19,627 nt of DNA, taken from assembly GCA_025352345.1 (NCBI GenBank), contig JANXTP010000326.1:1-19627 (forward strand), written 5' to 3'. The notes beneath the pieces were generated by a model. The model was not told where the DNA came from and made no database searches. It saw nothing but the letters and a program-made list of their open reading frames with translations. This stretch comes from Burkholderiales bacterium. GTDB taxonomy: Bacteria; Pseudomonadota; Gammaproteobacteria; Burkholderiales; Burkholderiaceae_C. This document shows, piece after piece, positions 7,636 to 14,680 of the stretch. Position 1 is the stretch's first letter. Each line of letters starts with the position of its first letter. The translations under genes and the position numbers were made by a program.

Positions 7636-7959
7636 TCACGCCTGCCACACCCCATACCCCGCCTCGCGCAGCCCGATCGCCAACTCCACCTCCATCTCGC
7701 GCGCGGCCTCGTAGGGCATGGGGTTGTAGACGGCGTACAGCGCGGGCAGCAGGCGCAGGCCGTATTCGAAGACATAGCGATTGGCCTGGATGCCGGCCTT
7801 GTGCTTGTCGAAGCGCAGGTCAGGGTCGAGGCCGGTCATGCCGACGTAGACGAAGGGCTTGCCGAGTTGGTGTTCGGGGTTCGCCTTGCGGAAGCGGGGC
7901 TCGTTCCACACACGGTCGTCGAGCTCGATGACGTACACATGGTGGTGGTGCCGGCCCAT
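7636..7959 (-). CDS. GIY-YIG-like domain protein
   Basis: 107 aa from ATG 7959. The start MGRHHHHVYVIELD gives the first GIY-like strand (VYV, 8-10). GKPFVYVGMTGLDPDLRF gives the YIG-like strand (YVG, 38-40) and the expected catalytic-type Arg49. EAAREMEVEL (84-93) offers a late acidic residue. The spacing between the two strands (~28 residues, with Trp18 and RFRKANPEHQ) is longer than in standard GIY-YIG nucleases, so this is a subfamily variant and nuclease activity is not assured. A His4 run lies at residues 4-7. The reading frame stays open far upstream into the divergent gene, but similarity to the family begins at this ATG. It is divergent from tapT with a gap of about 67 bp. Role unknown. 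Confidence 0.72.
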   Translation of the reverse strand: MGRHHHHVYVIELDDRVWNEPRFRKANPEHQLGKPFVYVGMTGLDPDLRFDKHKAGIQANRYVFEYGLRLLPALYAVYNPMPYEAAREMEVELAIGLREAGYGVWQA

Positions 7960-8026
7960 GCCGCGCGCAGACCGCTTCGGGCGCTTCGGCGCTGGGGCCC
8001 GCGGGGGGTTGTCGGCCGGCGGCGTC

Positions 8027-8875
8027 ATGGCGCCTGATGATGCCGTGCGCTGGCACGCGCGTGCAACACAGTTCACACCTGCAGACTGTGTGAACATCGA
8101 ACCAAAACTCGAAGCCACCGAATTGCCCAGCGTCACCGCCCACGCGGTCTCCCGGCTGCGTGCCGCCCGTCTGGCGCGCAGCGTCAAACCCTTTCTCGCT
8201 CGCGGTGGCTTCAAGCGCGAGCGGTGTGCGGGCTGCCGGCTGCTGCCCAGCCACTGCATGTGTGCCTTGCGCCCGGCCGTGCCCACACTCTCGGGCGTGT
8301 GCCTGCTGATGGCCGACATCGAGCCACTCAAGCCCAGCAACACCGGCTGGTTGATCGCCGATGTGGTGGCCGACACCTTTGCCTTCGGTTGGGCTCGCAC
8401 CGAGACCGACCCGGCCTTGCTGACCCTGCTGCGCGACCCGCAGTGGCAACCGTATGTGGTGTTTCCGGGGGAGTACGTGCCGCCGGAACGTGTGGTGCGC
8501 AGCGTTTGCGTGCCAGGCACCGTTGAAGGTGCGGTCGGCAAGCGCCCGCTGTTCATCCTGCTGGACGCCACCTGGGCCGAGGCCCGCAAGATGTTCCGCA
8601 AAAGCCCGTACCTCGACCACCTGCCGGTGCTCAGCCTGCAGCCAGACCAGGTCTCGCAGTACCGGCTGCGGCGCTCTCGCCGCAACGACCACTTCTGCAC
8701 CAGCGAGGTCGCGGCCTTGTGCCTGAACCTGGCCGGCGAAGACCGGGCGGAGCAGACGCTGGAGGCCTATCTGGACGTGTTCACCCACCACTATCTGCAG
8801 GCCAAGAATCAGCTGCCCATCGCGTGGGACGACGCGGCGCATCAGCGGTTGCGTGAACTGGCCGCGATGCCCTGA
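8027..8875 (+). CDS. tapT: tRNA-uridine aminocarboxypropyltransferase (DTW domain, TapT-like)
   Basis: DTW-domain enzymes add a 3-amino-3-carboxypropyl group from SAM to uridine (acp3U47) in tRNA. 282 aa from ATG 8027. The zinc cysteine cluster C67xxC70, C77xC79 is present, followed by LLMADIEPLKPSNTG (94-108), the DATW signature (180-183), the SPYL motif shortly after, and SQYRLRRS. The N-terminal ~40 residues are not conserved in E. coli TapT (about 232 aa), so translation could start later, for example at GTG 8090 inside a strong dyad. Earlier in-frame codons overlap the divergent GIY-YIG-like gene and are unlikely. No good ribosome binding site marks any of these starts. Identity is confident; the start is not. 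Confidence 0.88.
   Translation: MAPDDAVRWHARATQFTPADCVNIEPKLEATELPSVTAHAVSRLRAARLARSVKPFLARGGFKRERCAGCRLLPSHCMCALRPAVPTLSGVCLLMADIEPLKPSNTGWLIADVVADTFAFGWARTETDPALLTLLRDPQWQPYVVFPGEYVPPERVVRSVCVPGTVEGAVGKRPLFILLDATWAEARKMFRKSPYLDHLPVLSLQPDQVSQYRLRRSRRNDHFCTSEVAALCLNLAGEDRAEQTLEAYLDVFTHHYLQAKNQLPIAWDDAAHQRLRELAAMP
8071..8095. repeat. Perfect 8-bp dyad with 9-bp spacer in the 5' part of tapT
   Basis: GTTCACAC (8071-8078) and its exact reverse complement GTGTGAAC (8088-8095) flank CTGCAGACT. If translation begins at GTG 8090 the dyad covers the start and could act as operator or mRNA hairpin; if it begins at 8027 it encodes residues 15-23. Function not established. Confidence 0.45.
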
Positions 8876-8953
8876 CCCGCAAGCCGAGGTCGTTGAGGTC
8901 CGCGTGGTAACTTTGCGCTCATCCTGGAACTTGACAGCCGACATCGACCGTCC

Positions 8954-9391
8954 ATGAGCCAACCCTTCTGCGTGATCCGATGTGCCGCGCTGCTGCTGGC
9001 GGTGTCCGCCTGCGTGGTGGTCTGCGCTCAGGGCGTGAAAGCAGAAGCCCTGAACCTCGCCCTCATCGCAGCGCAGATCGCACGCAGTGGAACCGCACGC
9101 GTGATCGTGTTGCTCGACCTGTCGTTCGTGCCCGAGGGCACGCTGAGCGCGGCCGCGGCGGCGCAGCAGCGCGCGGCCATCAGCGCCGCGCAGGACGTGT
9201 TCATCAACGAGGTGGTGAAGGGCTCAGCCAGCAAGGTGCTGAATCGCTTTGCATGGACGCCCTCGATCGTGCTCGAGATCGATGCGCCGACGCTCGGGCG
9301 CATCCGGCGCGCAAAGCATGTGAAGGCGGTCGAGGCGGATCGGCTGGTGCAGCCGATGGCGCCTGCGGCTCTGCCGGGATCGCCGCAATAA
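8954..9391 (+). CDS. Secreted stand-alone peptidase inhibitor I9-like protein
   Basis: 145 aa. An N-terminal export signal (Arg9, hydrophobic 10-23) ends in CAQG. VSAC at 17-20 could alternatively be a lipobox with Cys20 lipidated. Residues ~45-125 resemble the propeptide/inhibitor I9 domain found ahead of subtilisin-like S8 peptidases: a TARVIVLLDLSFVPEGTLS strand, a helix with AAAQQRAAISAAQDVFI, WTPSIVLEIDAPTLGRI, then HVKAVEADRLVQP. In S8 precursors the catalytic domain would follow. Here the frame ends 20 residues later and the next gene is an unrelated methyltransferase. It may be a dedicated periplasmic inhibitor or chaperone of a peptidase encoded elsewhere, or a remnant. The TTGACA at 8931-8936 has no matching -10. 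Confidence 0.68.
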   Translation: MSQPFCVIRCAALLLAVSACVVVCAQGVKAEALNLALIAAQIARSGTARVIVLLDLSFVPEGTLSAAAAAQQRAAISAAQDVFINEVVKGSASKVLNRFAWTPSIVLEIDAPTLGRIRRAKHVKAVEADRLVQPMAPAALPGSPQ

Positions 9392-9474
9392 AGAGGGCAG
9401 AGCGCCCTGGCCGCGGCGCTGCGACGCGCGCGACGACACTTCGCGGTGGCGGCGACTTCGTGCACCATCCTCCC

Positions 9475-10098
9475 ATGACCCCCGATCCACGACAGCACAG
9501 TCCCGCCGCAGAACGCAACCGTGCGCCGATCTTCGCGCAGCTGCAGCGCGTACTGCCGGCGTCTGGCACCGCGCTGGAAATCGCCAGTGGCACCGGCCAG
9601 CATGCGGCGCATGTCGCGGCCGCGCTGCCCGGCTGGCGCTGGCAGCCGACCGATGCCGAGCCGCTGATGCTGGCGTCGATCGATGCGTGGTGCGCGGGCC
9701 TGGCCAACGTGTTGCCCGCGTTGCACCTGGACGTGCTGGCCGCGCCCGCAGTCAGCGTACCGGCGCCGGTCGACGCGGTGTTCTGCGCCAACCTGCTGCA
9801 CATCTCACCATGGGCGACCTGCCCCGCGTTGATGCAACTGGCCGCGCGCGTGCTGTCGCCCGCGGGTCGGCTGGTGCTTTACGGCCCGTACCTTGAAGAC
9901 GAGGTGCCGACCGCGCCGGGCAACCTGGCGTTCGATGCCGACCTGCGTGAGCGCAACCCCGCCTGGGGCCTGCGCCGGCGGGAAGACGTGCTGGCGCAGG
10001 CACGCGCCGTGGGATTGCGCTTGCGCGAGCGGGTCGCGATGCCGGCGAACAACCTGTTGCTGGTGCTGGAATGCGCGGCGACGAAGCTCACCGCATGA
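9475..10098 (+). CDS. DUF938 family SAM-dependent methyltransferase
   Basis: 207 aa from ATG 9475. The opening MTPDPRQHSPAAERNRAPI and the SAM-binding loop LEIASGTGQHAAHVA (about 35-49) are typical of DUF938, as are WQPTDAEPLMLASI, a CANLLHISPW motif IV region, and GRLVLYGPY followed by FDADLRERNPAWGLRR. The substrate of this family is not known to me. The in-frame sequence continues upstream but only as low-quality Arg-rich reading, so the ATG is preferred. Its stop overlaps the start of the YgjP-like gene in an ATGA junction, indicating translational coupling. Cytoplasmic; no signal peptide. Confidence 0.88.
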   Translation: MTPDPRQHSPAAERNRAPIFAQLQRVLPASGTALEIASGTGQHAAHVAAALPGWRWQPTDAEPLMLASIDAWCAGLANVLPALHLDVLAAPAVSVPAPVDAVFCANLLHISPWATCPALMQLAARVLSPAGRLVLYGPYLEDEVPTAPGNLAFDADLRERNPAWGLRRREDVLAQARAVGLRLRERVAMPANNLLLVLECAATKLTA

Positions 10099-10598
10099 GC
10101 CTGAAATACCTCGCTGGCTATGCGCCCGATGTGCTGTCGCGCGTTGCCGAACTGATCGCGCAGGGGCGGCTTGCCGAGCACCTGCAGCAGCGCTATCCCG
10201 ACGCCCACGCGGTGCGCAGCGACCCGGCGCTGTACGACTATGTGATGGCGCTGAAAACCCGCCACATGCGCAGCGCGCCGCCGATCTCGAAGGTTGCTTA
10301 CGACCCGCGGCTGCAGGTGTTGCGCAACGCGCTGGGCACACATTCGGCGGTGTCGCGGGTGCAAGGCGGTCGGCTGAAGGCCAAGCGTGAGATCCGCATC
10401 GCCAGCCTGTTCAAAGACGCGCCCGCGCCGTTTTTAAAGATGATCGTGGTGCACGAGCTGGCGCACCTGAAGGAGCCCGACCACGACAAGCCGTTCTACG
10501 CGTTGTGCACCCACATGGCGCCCGACTATCACCAACTGGAATTCGATGCGAGGCTGTGGCTGACTTCACGCGACATGGCCGCGACGACAGTCCCTTGA
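10095..10598 (+). CDS. YgjP-like zinc metalloprotease domain protein
   Basis: 167 aa. The zinc-binding motif is HELAHLKEPDH (120-130): His120 and His124 with catalytic Glu121, and His130 as candidate third ligand, followed by DKPFY. This matches YgjP/DUF45 metallopeptidase-like proteins, as does the preceding ISKVAYDPRLQVLR and ASLFKDAP. Substrate unknown; cytoplasmic by lack of signal peptide. ATG 10095 overlaps the DUF938 stop (ATGA), so the two genes form a transcription unit. It ends 43 bp from the end of a convergent hypothetical gene. Confidence 0.85.
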   Translation: MSLKYLAGYAPDVLSRVAELIAQGRLAEHLQQRYPDAHAVRSDPALYDYVMALKTRHMRSAPPISKVAYDPRLQVLRNALGTHSAVSRVQGGRLKAKREIRIASLFKDAPAPFLKMIVVHELAHLKEPDHDKPFYALCTHMAPDYHQLEFDARLWLTSRDMAATTVP

Positions 10599-10641
10599 AG
10601 CGGCCGCGCTCGCTTGTCCAGTCGCCCGTTCACCCGTTCGC

Positions 10642-11172
10642 TCAGTCGGGTCGGCGAAAGTCGTCGGCGATCCAGCGGCCGGCCGAGCTGGCCGTCAAGC
10701 GAAAGCCGGCCGACACGCGCACCTGCGCCAGCGTGTCGCCCGCACCGTTGGTGGCGCTGAGCAGTGCCGACGGATCGTCATCGTCGGCCACGATGTCGAG
10801 CGTGACGGTGACGCGCCCGGCATCGCTCTCAACGACCACGCGCTGGTGCAGTTGTGCATGCAACTGCTGTTCGTGGCGGCGCAGCACCTCTGCCGCGGTC
10901 TTCACCAAGGTGTTGAAGGCGGCAGTGTCGAGCGGCTTCGGGTTCTTCTTGTCGCGCCCCATGGTCCACGGGCCGACCAGCGCGGGCTCGGCCTCTCCGT
11001 CTTTGAGCATCTCGACCGCCCAGCCCTCGTCGTCTTCGTTCTTGATGACGCGGGCGGTCCAGCCGTGGTCGCGCCACAGCCGGGGTTCGTGGATCGCCTC
11101 GTCGGTGTCGGGTGGATCGGTGAGGGCAGTGACGTTGTGTAGGATCATGAGGATATCTTCTGGCGACCGCAT
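10642..11172 (-). CDS. Conserved hypothetical protein (Burkholderiales type)
   Basis: 176 aa from ATG 11172; ATG 11148 (MILHNVTAL) is an alternative start, and neither has a strong ribosome binding site. I do not recognise a named domain. Visible features are a well-ordered N-terminal half with LWRDHGWTARVIKNEDDEGW and ALVGPWTMGRDKKNPKPLD, a helix AFNTLVKTAAEVLRRHEQQ, and a C-terminal strand-rich part (VTVTLDIVADDDDPSA). No signal peptide or membrane segment. I have the impression of near-identical proteins annotated as hypothetical across Burkholderiales, so it is probably a genuine order-specific core gene. Divergent from the exported protein at 11233, with a 60-bp gap showing no clear promoter. 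Confidence 0.75.
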   Translation of the reverse strand: MRSPEDILMILHNVTALTDPPDTDEAIHEPRLWRDHGWTARVIKNEDDEGWAVEMLKDGEAEPALVGPWTMGRDKKNPKPLDTAAFNTLVKTAAEVLRRHEQQLHAQLHQRVVVESDAGRVTVTLDIVADDDDPSALLSATNGAGDTLAQVRVSAGFRLTASSAGRWIADDFRRPD

Positions 11173-11232
11173 CGGCCGAACGTGCTACACCGGCGCACCG
11201 CGTGGCGCCTTCCAGCCCGCAGAGGATAGGTG

Positions 11233-11640
11233 ATGAAGATTCGAGTTCTGCCCCTGATAGTTCTGCCCCTGATATTTGCACTGACGCTGTCAGCGTCTGC
11301 CCTCGTTCATGCCCAGCCTGTGCTGCAGCCGCCGGCTGCCAGCGCGTCGGCACCTGCCGTCAAGCCCGGCCCGCGCCTGCTGACTCCCGAAGAAAAGCGC
11401 GACAACGCCGCGCCCGCGGACAACGCGCGGCCCGAGGGCACGGTCACGCCGCAGATCGCCATTCCGCTCGGCCCAAAACCCGTGGCGCCGCTGAAGCTCG
11501 AACGGAGCCGCGATCCGGCGGCTCGCGGCACCCCGCCGGCCGCCATCGACGACAGCGCCGCGCGCTGCAGCGCCTTGGTCGATGCCACCGAGCGCGCCAA
11601 TTGTGTCGAGCGCCACGGCCGCGATCGCGCCCGCCCGTGA
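11233..11640 (+). CDS. Exported hypothetical protein with duplicated signal-peptide core
   Basis: 135 aa. Start ATG 11233 has AGAGGA seven bases upstream; the GTG immediately before it is less likely. The signal peptide contains VLPLIVLPLI, made by an exact 15-bp tandem duplication, with cleavage expected near ALVHAQ. The mature protein is Pro/Ala-rich and probably extended (LLTPEEKRDNAAPADNARP, then TPQIAIPLGPKPVAPLKLER). It ends with a small Cys-containing module in which two cysteines 12 residues apart (RCSALVDATERANCVER) could form a disulfide. No recognised family. Its stop overlaps the GTG start of the following methyltransferase gene (GTGA), so the genes are probably co-translated. Confidence 0.75.
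   Translation: MKIRVLPLIVLPLIFALTLSASALVHAQPVLQPPAASASAPAVKPGPRLLTPEEKRDNAAPADNARPEGTVTPQIAIPLGPKPVAPLKLERSRDPAARGTPPAAIDDSAARCSALVDATERANCVERHGRDRARP
11245..11274 (+). repeat. 15-bp perfect in-frame tandem duplication
   Basis: GTTCTGCCCCTGATA occurs twice head to tail (11245-11259 and 11260-11274), encoding Val-Leu-Pro-Leu-Ile twice as residues 5-14 of the exported protein. Both copies are identical at every base, including synonymous positions. Confidence 0.95.
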
Positions 11641-12944
11641 CCGCCCGCGACACGTTGCCCACAATCCTTCCAGGCGCGGCCACGCTGGCCCGCTTTGTCG
11701 CGCTGTGCGCGGCGACCGTCGACGACGGCGGCTTCGAGTCGCTGCTGCTGTCCAAGCATGGTGGGCCCGAGGCCGACCTGAAGCGCGTCAGTGCGCGACC
11801 CATCGTTCTGCGCGGCTCACCCTGCCTGTCGTTCGTCTATCGCTACACCACCCGCGACGAGACGAAGAACCTGCTGATCGCCGAGGGGCTTCAGCGGCTG
11901 GGTGAGCTGCTCGGGCCGGTGTTTCGCCATGCCCAGCTGCACACGCGCGATGCCATGGTTGAGCTGCTGATCAGCCAGCGCGGCGTCTGCACCCTGCGCC
12001 GTCGGCCGGTGAGCGCCAGCGCGGCGCGGGAGACTACCGCGACCGGCGATCCCGAGGCGCGTGGATCAGCTACTGCGCACGACCGCGAGAAGCACCGCAC
12101 CGTCGACGTGACCCGGCCGTTCCTGACGGCGCTGGGCGTCACCACCGCTCAGCACACGGTGGTGCCGACGATGTCGCGCAAATGGAAGCAGATCAACAAG
12201 TTCGTCGAGGTGTTCGCCGGCGCGCTGAAGGCCTCGCATCTGCTCGATGCCGAGTCGGCGTCCACGGGCGCGACGCGGCCGGTGCGGGTGGTCGATTTCG
12301 GCGCCGGCAAGGGCTACCTGACCTTTGCGGTGCACGACCACCTATTGCAACAGCCGGGCGTCGATACCCAGGTCACCGGTGTCGAGCTGCGGCCCGAGAT
12401 GGTGCGGCTGGGCAATGCGGTGGTGGCGCAGCTGGGCCTCGCTGGTCTGCGCTTCGAAGAAGGCGATGTGCGCAGCCGCGCAGTGCAGCCGATCGACGTG
12501 ATGATCGCGCTGCACGCCTGCGACACCGCGACCGACCACGCGATCCACCTCGGGTTGCGAGGCGGTGCAGCGATCATCCTGTGCTCGCCGTGCTGCCACA
12601 AAGAGTTGCGTCCGCAGCTGCTGAGCCCGCACCCGCTGCGGCCGATCCTGCAGCATGGCGTGCACCTGGGCCAGCAGGCTGAGATGCTGACCGACAGCCT
12701 GCGTGCGATGCTGCTCGACGCCTGTGGTTACGACACGCAGGTGTTCGAGTTCGTCGCGCTCGAGCACACGCAGAAGAACAAGATGATCCTGGCCGTGAAG
12801 CGCGCACAGCCGCGGCCCTCTGACGCGGTGTGGGCGCAGATCGACGACATCAAAGCTTTCTACGGCATCCGCGACCAGTGCCTGGAGGCGCTGCTGCGCG
12901 CCGAGGGTCGTGCACCGGCCGGGGCGCTGAGCGCGCAACCCTGA
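11637..12944 (+). CDS. Class I SAM-dependent methyltransferase with PCCH motif
   Basis: 435 aa from GTG 11637, which overlaps the previous stop. The N-terminal ~200 residues are a poorly known domain, partly variable (a Thr/Ala/Arg-rich stretch near 125-150), followed by TMSRKWKQINKFVE. The methyltransferase core has VVDFGAGKGYL (218-228) as SAM motif I, GVELRPEMV as motif II and ALHACDTATD. PCCHK at 318-322 is characteristic of the Methyltransf_32/METTL25-like group. The C-terminus has HTQKNKMILAVKR. Substrate unknown; an RNA or protein target is plausible from the family but not shown here. Ends 53 bp before a LON-domain gene on the same strand. Confidence 0.85.
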   Translation: MTARDTLPTILPGAATLARFVALCAATVDDGGFESLLLSKHGGPEADLKRVSARPIVLRGSPCLSFVYRYTTRDETKNLLIAEGLQRLGELLGPVFRHAQLHTRDAMVELLISQRGVCTLRRRPVSASAARETTATGDPEARGSATAHDREKHRTVDVTRPFLTALGVTTAQHTVVPTMSRKWKQINKFVEVFAGALKASHLLDAESASTGATRPVRVVDFGAGKGYLTFAVHDHLLQQPGVDTQVTGVELRPEMVRLGNAVVAQLGLAGLRFEEGDVRSRAVQPIDVMIALHACDTATDHAIHLGLRGGAAIILCSPCCHKELRPQLLSPHPLRPILQHGVHLGQQAEMLTDSLRAMLLDACGYDTQVFEFVALEHTQKNKMILAVKRAQPRPSDAVWAQIDDIKAFYGIRDQCLEALLRAEGRAPAGALSAQP

Positions 12945-12997
12945 CAAGGGCAATCCCTGTCGTGCAGGGGGTGCCATGTCGCACCACAATTCGGTGG

Positions 12998-13690
12998 ATG
13001 GACACGCTGCCGACCGACCTCACCGGGGTGCCGCTCTTTCCGCTGCAATGCGTGCTGTTCCCTGGCGGGTACCTGCCGCTTCGCATCTTCGAGGTGCGCT
13101 ACCTGGACATGATCGGGCGCGCTCACAAGGCGGGCTCGCCATTCGGCGTGGTCTGCCTGACAGAAGGCCGCGAGGTGCGCACCGCACCGTCCCGCAGCGT
13201 CGCAGGCAGCCGGCGCGGCGACAGCTTCCCGCACGAGGCATTTCACGAGATCGGCACTCTGGCCCGCATCACCCAGCTGGATCGGCCGAACCCCGGCCTG
13301 ATGACGATCAGCTGCACCGGCACCCAGCGCTTTCGCATCCGCTCGCGTGAGCAGTTGACGCACGGCCTGTGGGTGGCCGATATCGAGCTGCAGGGAGACG
13401 ATATCGACGTCGCCGTGCCGAGCGATCTGGAGGCCGCGGTGACGACGTTGCGAGAGGTCGTCAAGGGGCTGGTCGATCGGGCCGGCGATTCGGCGGAGAT
13501 GCCGTTTCAGCCGCCCTACCGCTGGGACGACTGTGGCTGGGTCGCCAACCGCTGGTGCGAGTTGCTGCCGCTGGGCGCGGAACACAAACAGCGCCTGATG
13601 ACGCTGAACAACCCGTTGCTGCGGCTGGAGCTGGTGGCCGACGTGCTCGATCAGACGGGCTTGGCGAAGTCGCTGTCGGGCCGGGCCTGA
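12998..13690 (+). CDS. LON peptidase substrate-binding domain protein
   Basis: 230 aa. It matches the N-terminal LON domain alone (PF02190 type): GVPLFPLQCVLFPGG then LPLRIFEVRY (10-35), FGVVCLTEGREV, the HEIGTLARI strand, a GLMTISCTGTQRFRI block, and a C-terminal helical part ending LLRLELVADVLD. There is no AAA+ or Ser-Lys peptidase domain, so it is not a protease by itself. Such proteins are usually annotated as peptidase S16 or LON-like; their role is unclear. ATG 12998 is the only suitable start; no ribosome binding site stands out. The stop codon lies in the outer stem of a convergent-gene hairpin. Confidence 0.88.
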   Translation: MDTLPTDLTGVPLFPLQCVLFPGGYLPLRIFEVRYLDMIGRAHKAGSPFGVVCLTEGREVRTAPSRSVAGSRRGDSFPHEAFHEIGTLARITQLDRPNPGLMTISCTGTQRFRIRSREQLTHGLWVADIELQGDDIDVAVPSDLEAAVTTLREVVKGLVDRAGDSAEMPFQPPYRWDDCGWVANRWCELLPLGAEHKQRLMTLNNPLLRLELVADVLDQTGLAKSLSGRA

Positions 13691-13737
13691 GCCGCACGGC
13701 GCCATCAGGCGCCAGCGCAGGCCGGGGGGGGGCTCAG
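13687..13737. terminator. GC-rich nested hairpin between convergent genes
   Basis: Outer arms CTGAGCC (13687-13693) and GGCTCAG (13731-13737) enclose an inner hairpin GGCGCC-ATCA-GGCGCC (13698-13713) and a run of nine G (13724-13732). Both flanking stop codons lie in the outer arms. There is no T-tract, so it is a candidate bidirectional terminator or RNA-stability element rather than a classical one. Confidence 0.45.
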
Positions 13738-14405
13738 CGCACCGTGTCTTCTGACGGTTTGCGCGCCGCCAGCAGGTCGGCGCGGGTATAGGGCTTGCTA
13801 CGGCCCGAGACCGCGAGCGCCAGCCGCGTCACCCAGCCGTGGGTGGTCGACGGCGGCGCCGCGGTGAGGGTGCTGCCCAGCCAGACGCACACCACCACCG
13901 GCAACCACAGCGTGTGACGCGCCGGCGGCGCTCGTTCGACGATCGCGGCGACTGCGGTGGCCATCCCGCCAACCAGCAGCCCCGCCACCACCTCGGACCA
14001 GGAATGCGCCTCGACAGCCACCCGCGACACGCCCACCAGCAGCGCCAGCGCGATGCCGGCGGCCAGACCCAGGCCTTGCCAGCGCGCCGCCCGCAGGCCG
14101 GTCAGCGCGCTCGCGATGGCGACGCCGGTCAACGGGTAGATCGCCGCCGCAAACATCGAGTGACCGGACACACCGGTGAAGTCCAGCGCCGGCCAACCCA
14201 GGCCCCAGCCTAGGAACGCGACCTTCGACGCCGTCGTCACCGCGACCGCGGCGAACAAGCCCACCAGCCAGACGACCGCCAGCTGGGTCGAGCGTTCGCG
14301 CCAGCCGAACCACAGTGCCACCATCAAGGCGGCAGGCAACATGATCTGTGCTTCGCCGAGGCGGGTGATGAGTTTCCAGAAGGCGATCGACAGCATCAGT
14401 GACAT
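13734..14405 (-). CDS. PAP2-type membrane phosphatase-like protein (degenerate motifs)
   Basis: 223 aa, with about five or six membrane segments (for example 22-34, 41-56, 84-103, 112-127, 136-155, 166-182). PAP2/lipid phosphatase motifs are partly kept: Lys61 in TASKVAF, VSGHS (79-83) in place of PSGHS, and SRVAVEAHSWSE (127-138), where Ser127, Arg128 and His134 are retained but the usual Asp is Glu138. The Arg-Pro of motif 1 is not seen after Lys61. The nucleophile His134 and acid His82 are present, so activity on a lipid or isoprenoid phosphate is possible. The C-terminal 40 residues (GRSKPYTRADLLAARK) are cytoplasmic-looking and basic. Convergent with the LON-domain gene. The start at 14405 lies on the edge of a 271-bp intergenic stretch. 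Confidence 0.8.
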   Translation of the reverse strand: MSLMLSIAFWKLITRLGEAQIMLPAALMVALWFGWRERSTQLAVVWLVGLFAAVAVTTASKVAFLGWGLGWPALDFTGVSGHSMFAAAIYPLTGVAIASALTGLRAARWQGLGLAAGIALALLVGVSRVAVEAHSWSEVVAGLLVGGMATAVAAIVERAPPARHTLWLPVVVCVWLGSTLTAAPPSTTHGWVTRLALAVSGRSKPYTRADLLAARKPSEDTVR

Positions 14406-14590
14406 GGGCGGATGCTAAGCGCTGACCAAGCCGGCGCCTGTGGTCGGCCGTTGCCGAGCGGGTCCTCTGCGCCGTGATGCGCGACAAGGGTCACGAACGC
14501 GTTGCTGGCGTGAAAGATGTACACCCGCAAGTCGGGTGAACGCCGGGAAAGCGGCTGGTTTTCGCCCGATCTCGGCACCACACTCTCCCC

Positions 14591-14680
14591 ATGGAAACTT
14601 ATTATGATCACAGTGTTGTTGGTCTTGATGCTGGCACAGTGCCGGCGCAGCCGTTGATTTCCAGGGCACAGACATCATGA
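14591..14680 (+). CDS. Possible 29-residue leader ORF coupled to the next gene
   Basis: ATG 14591 opens a 29-codon frame (METYYDHSVVGLDAG onward) whose TGA overlaps the ATG of the next gene in an ATGA junction. It lacks a ribosome binding site and lies in the least GC-rich part of the 14406-14676 gap, where TATGAT (14603-14608) could instead be a -10 element. The rest of that gap holds a small hairpin (CACCCG/CGGGTG, 14522-14538) and a CACAGTG direct repeat (14609, 14635). Low-confidence gene. Confidence 0.2.
   Translation: METYYDHSVVGLDAGTVPAQPLISRAQTS

Noticed and set aside
7636..8700. Very long minus-strand open frame across tapT
   Set aside because: Only the portion from 7959 down resembles a real family; the rest is the antisense of the well-supported tapT gene.
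8931..8953. TTGACA as a -35 box for the I9-like gene
   Set aside because: The expected -10 position falls on the start codon and shows no -10-like hexamer.
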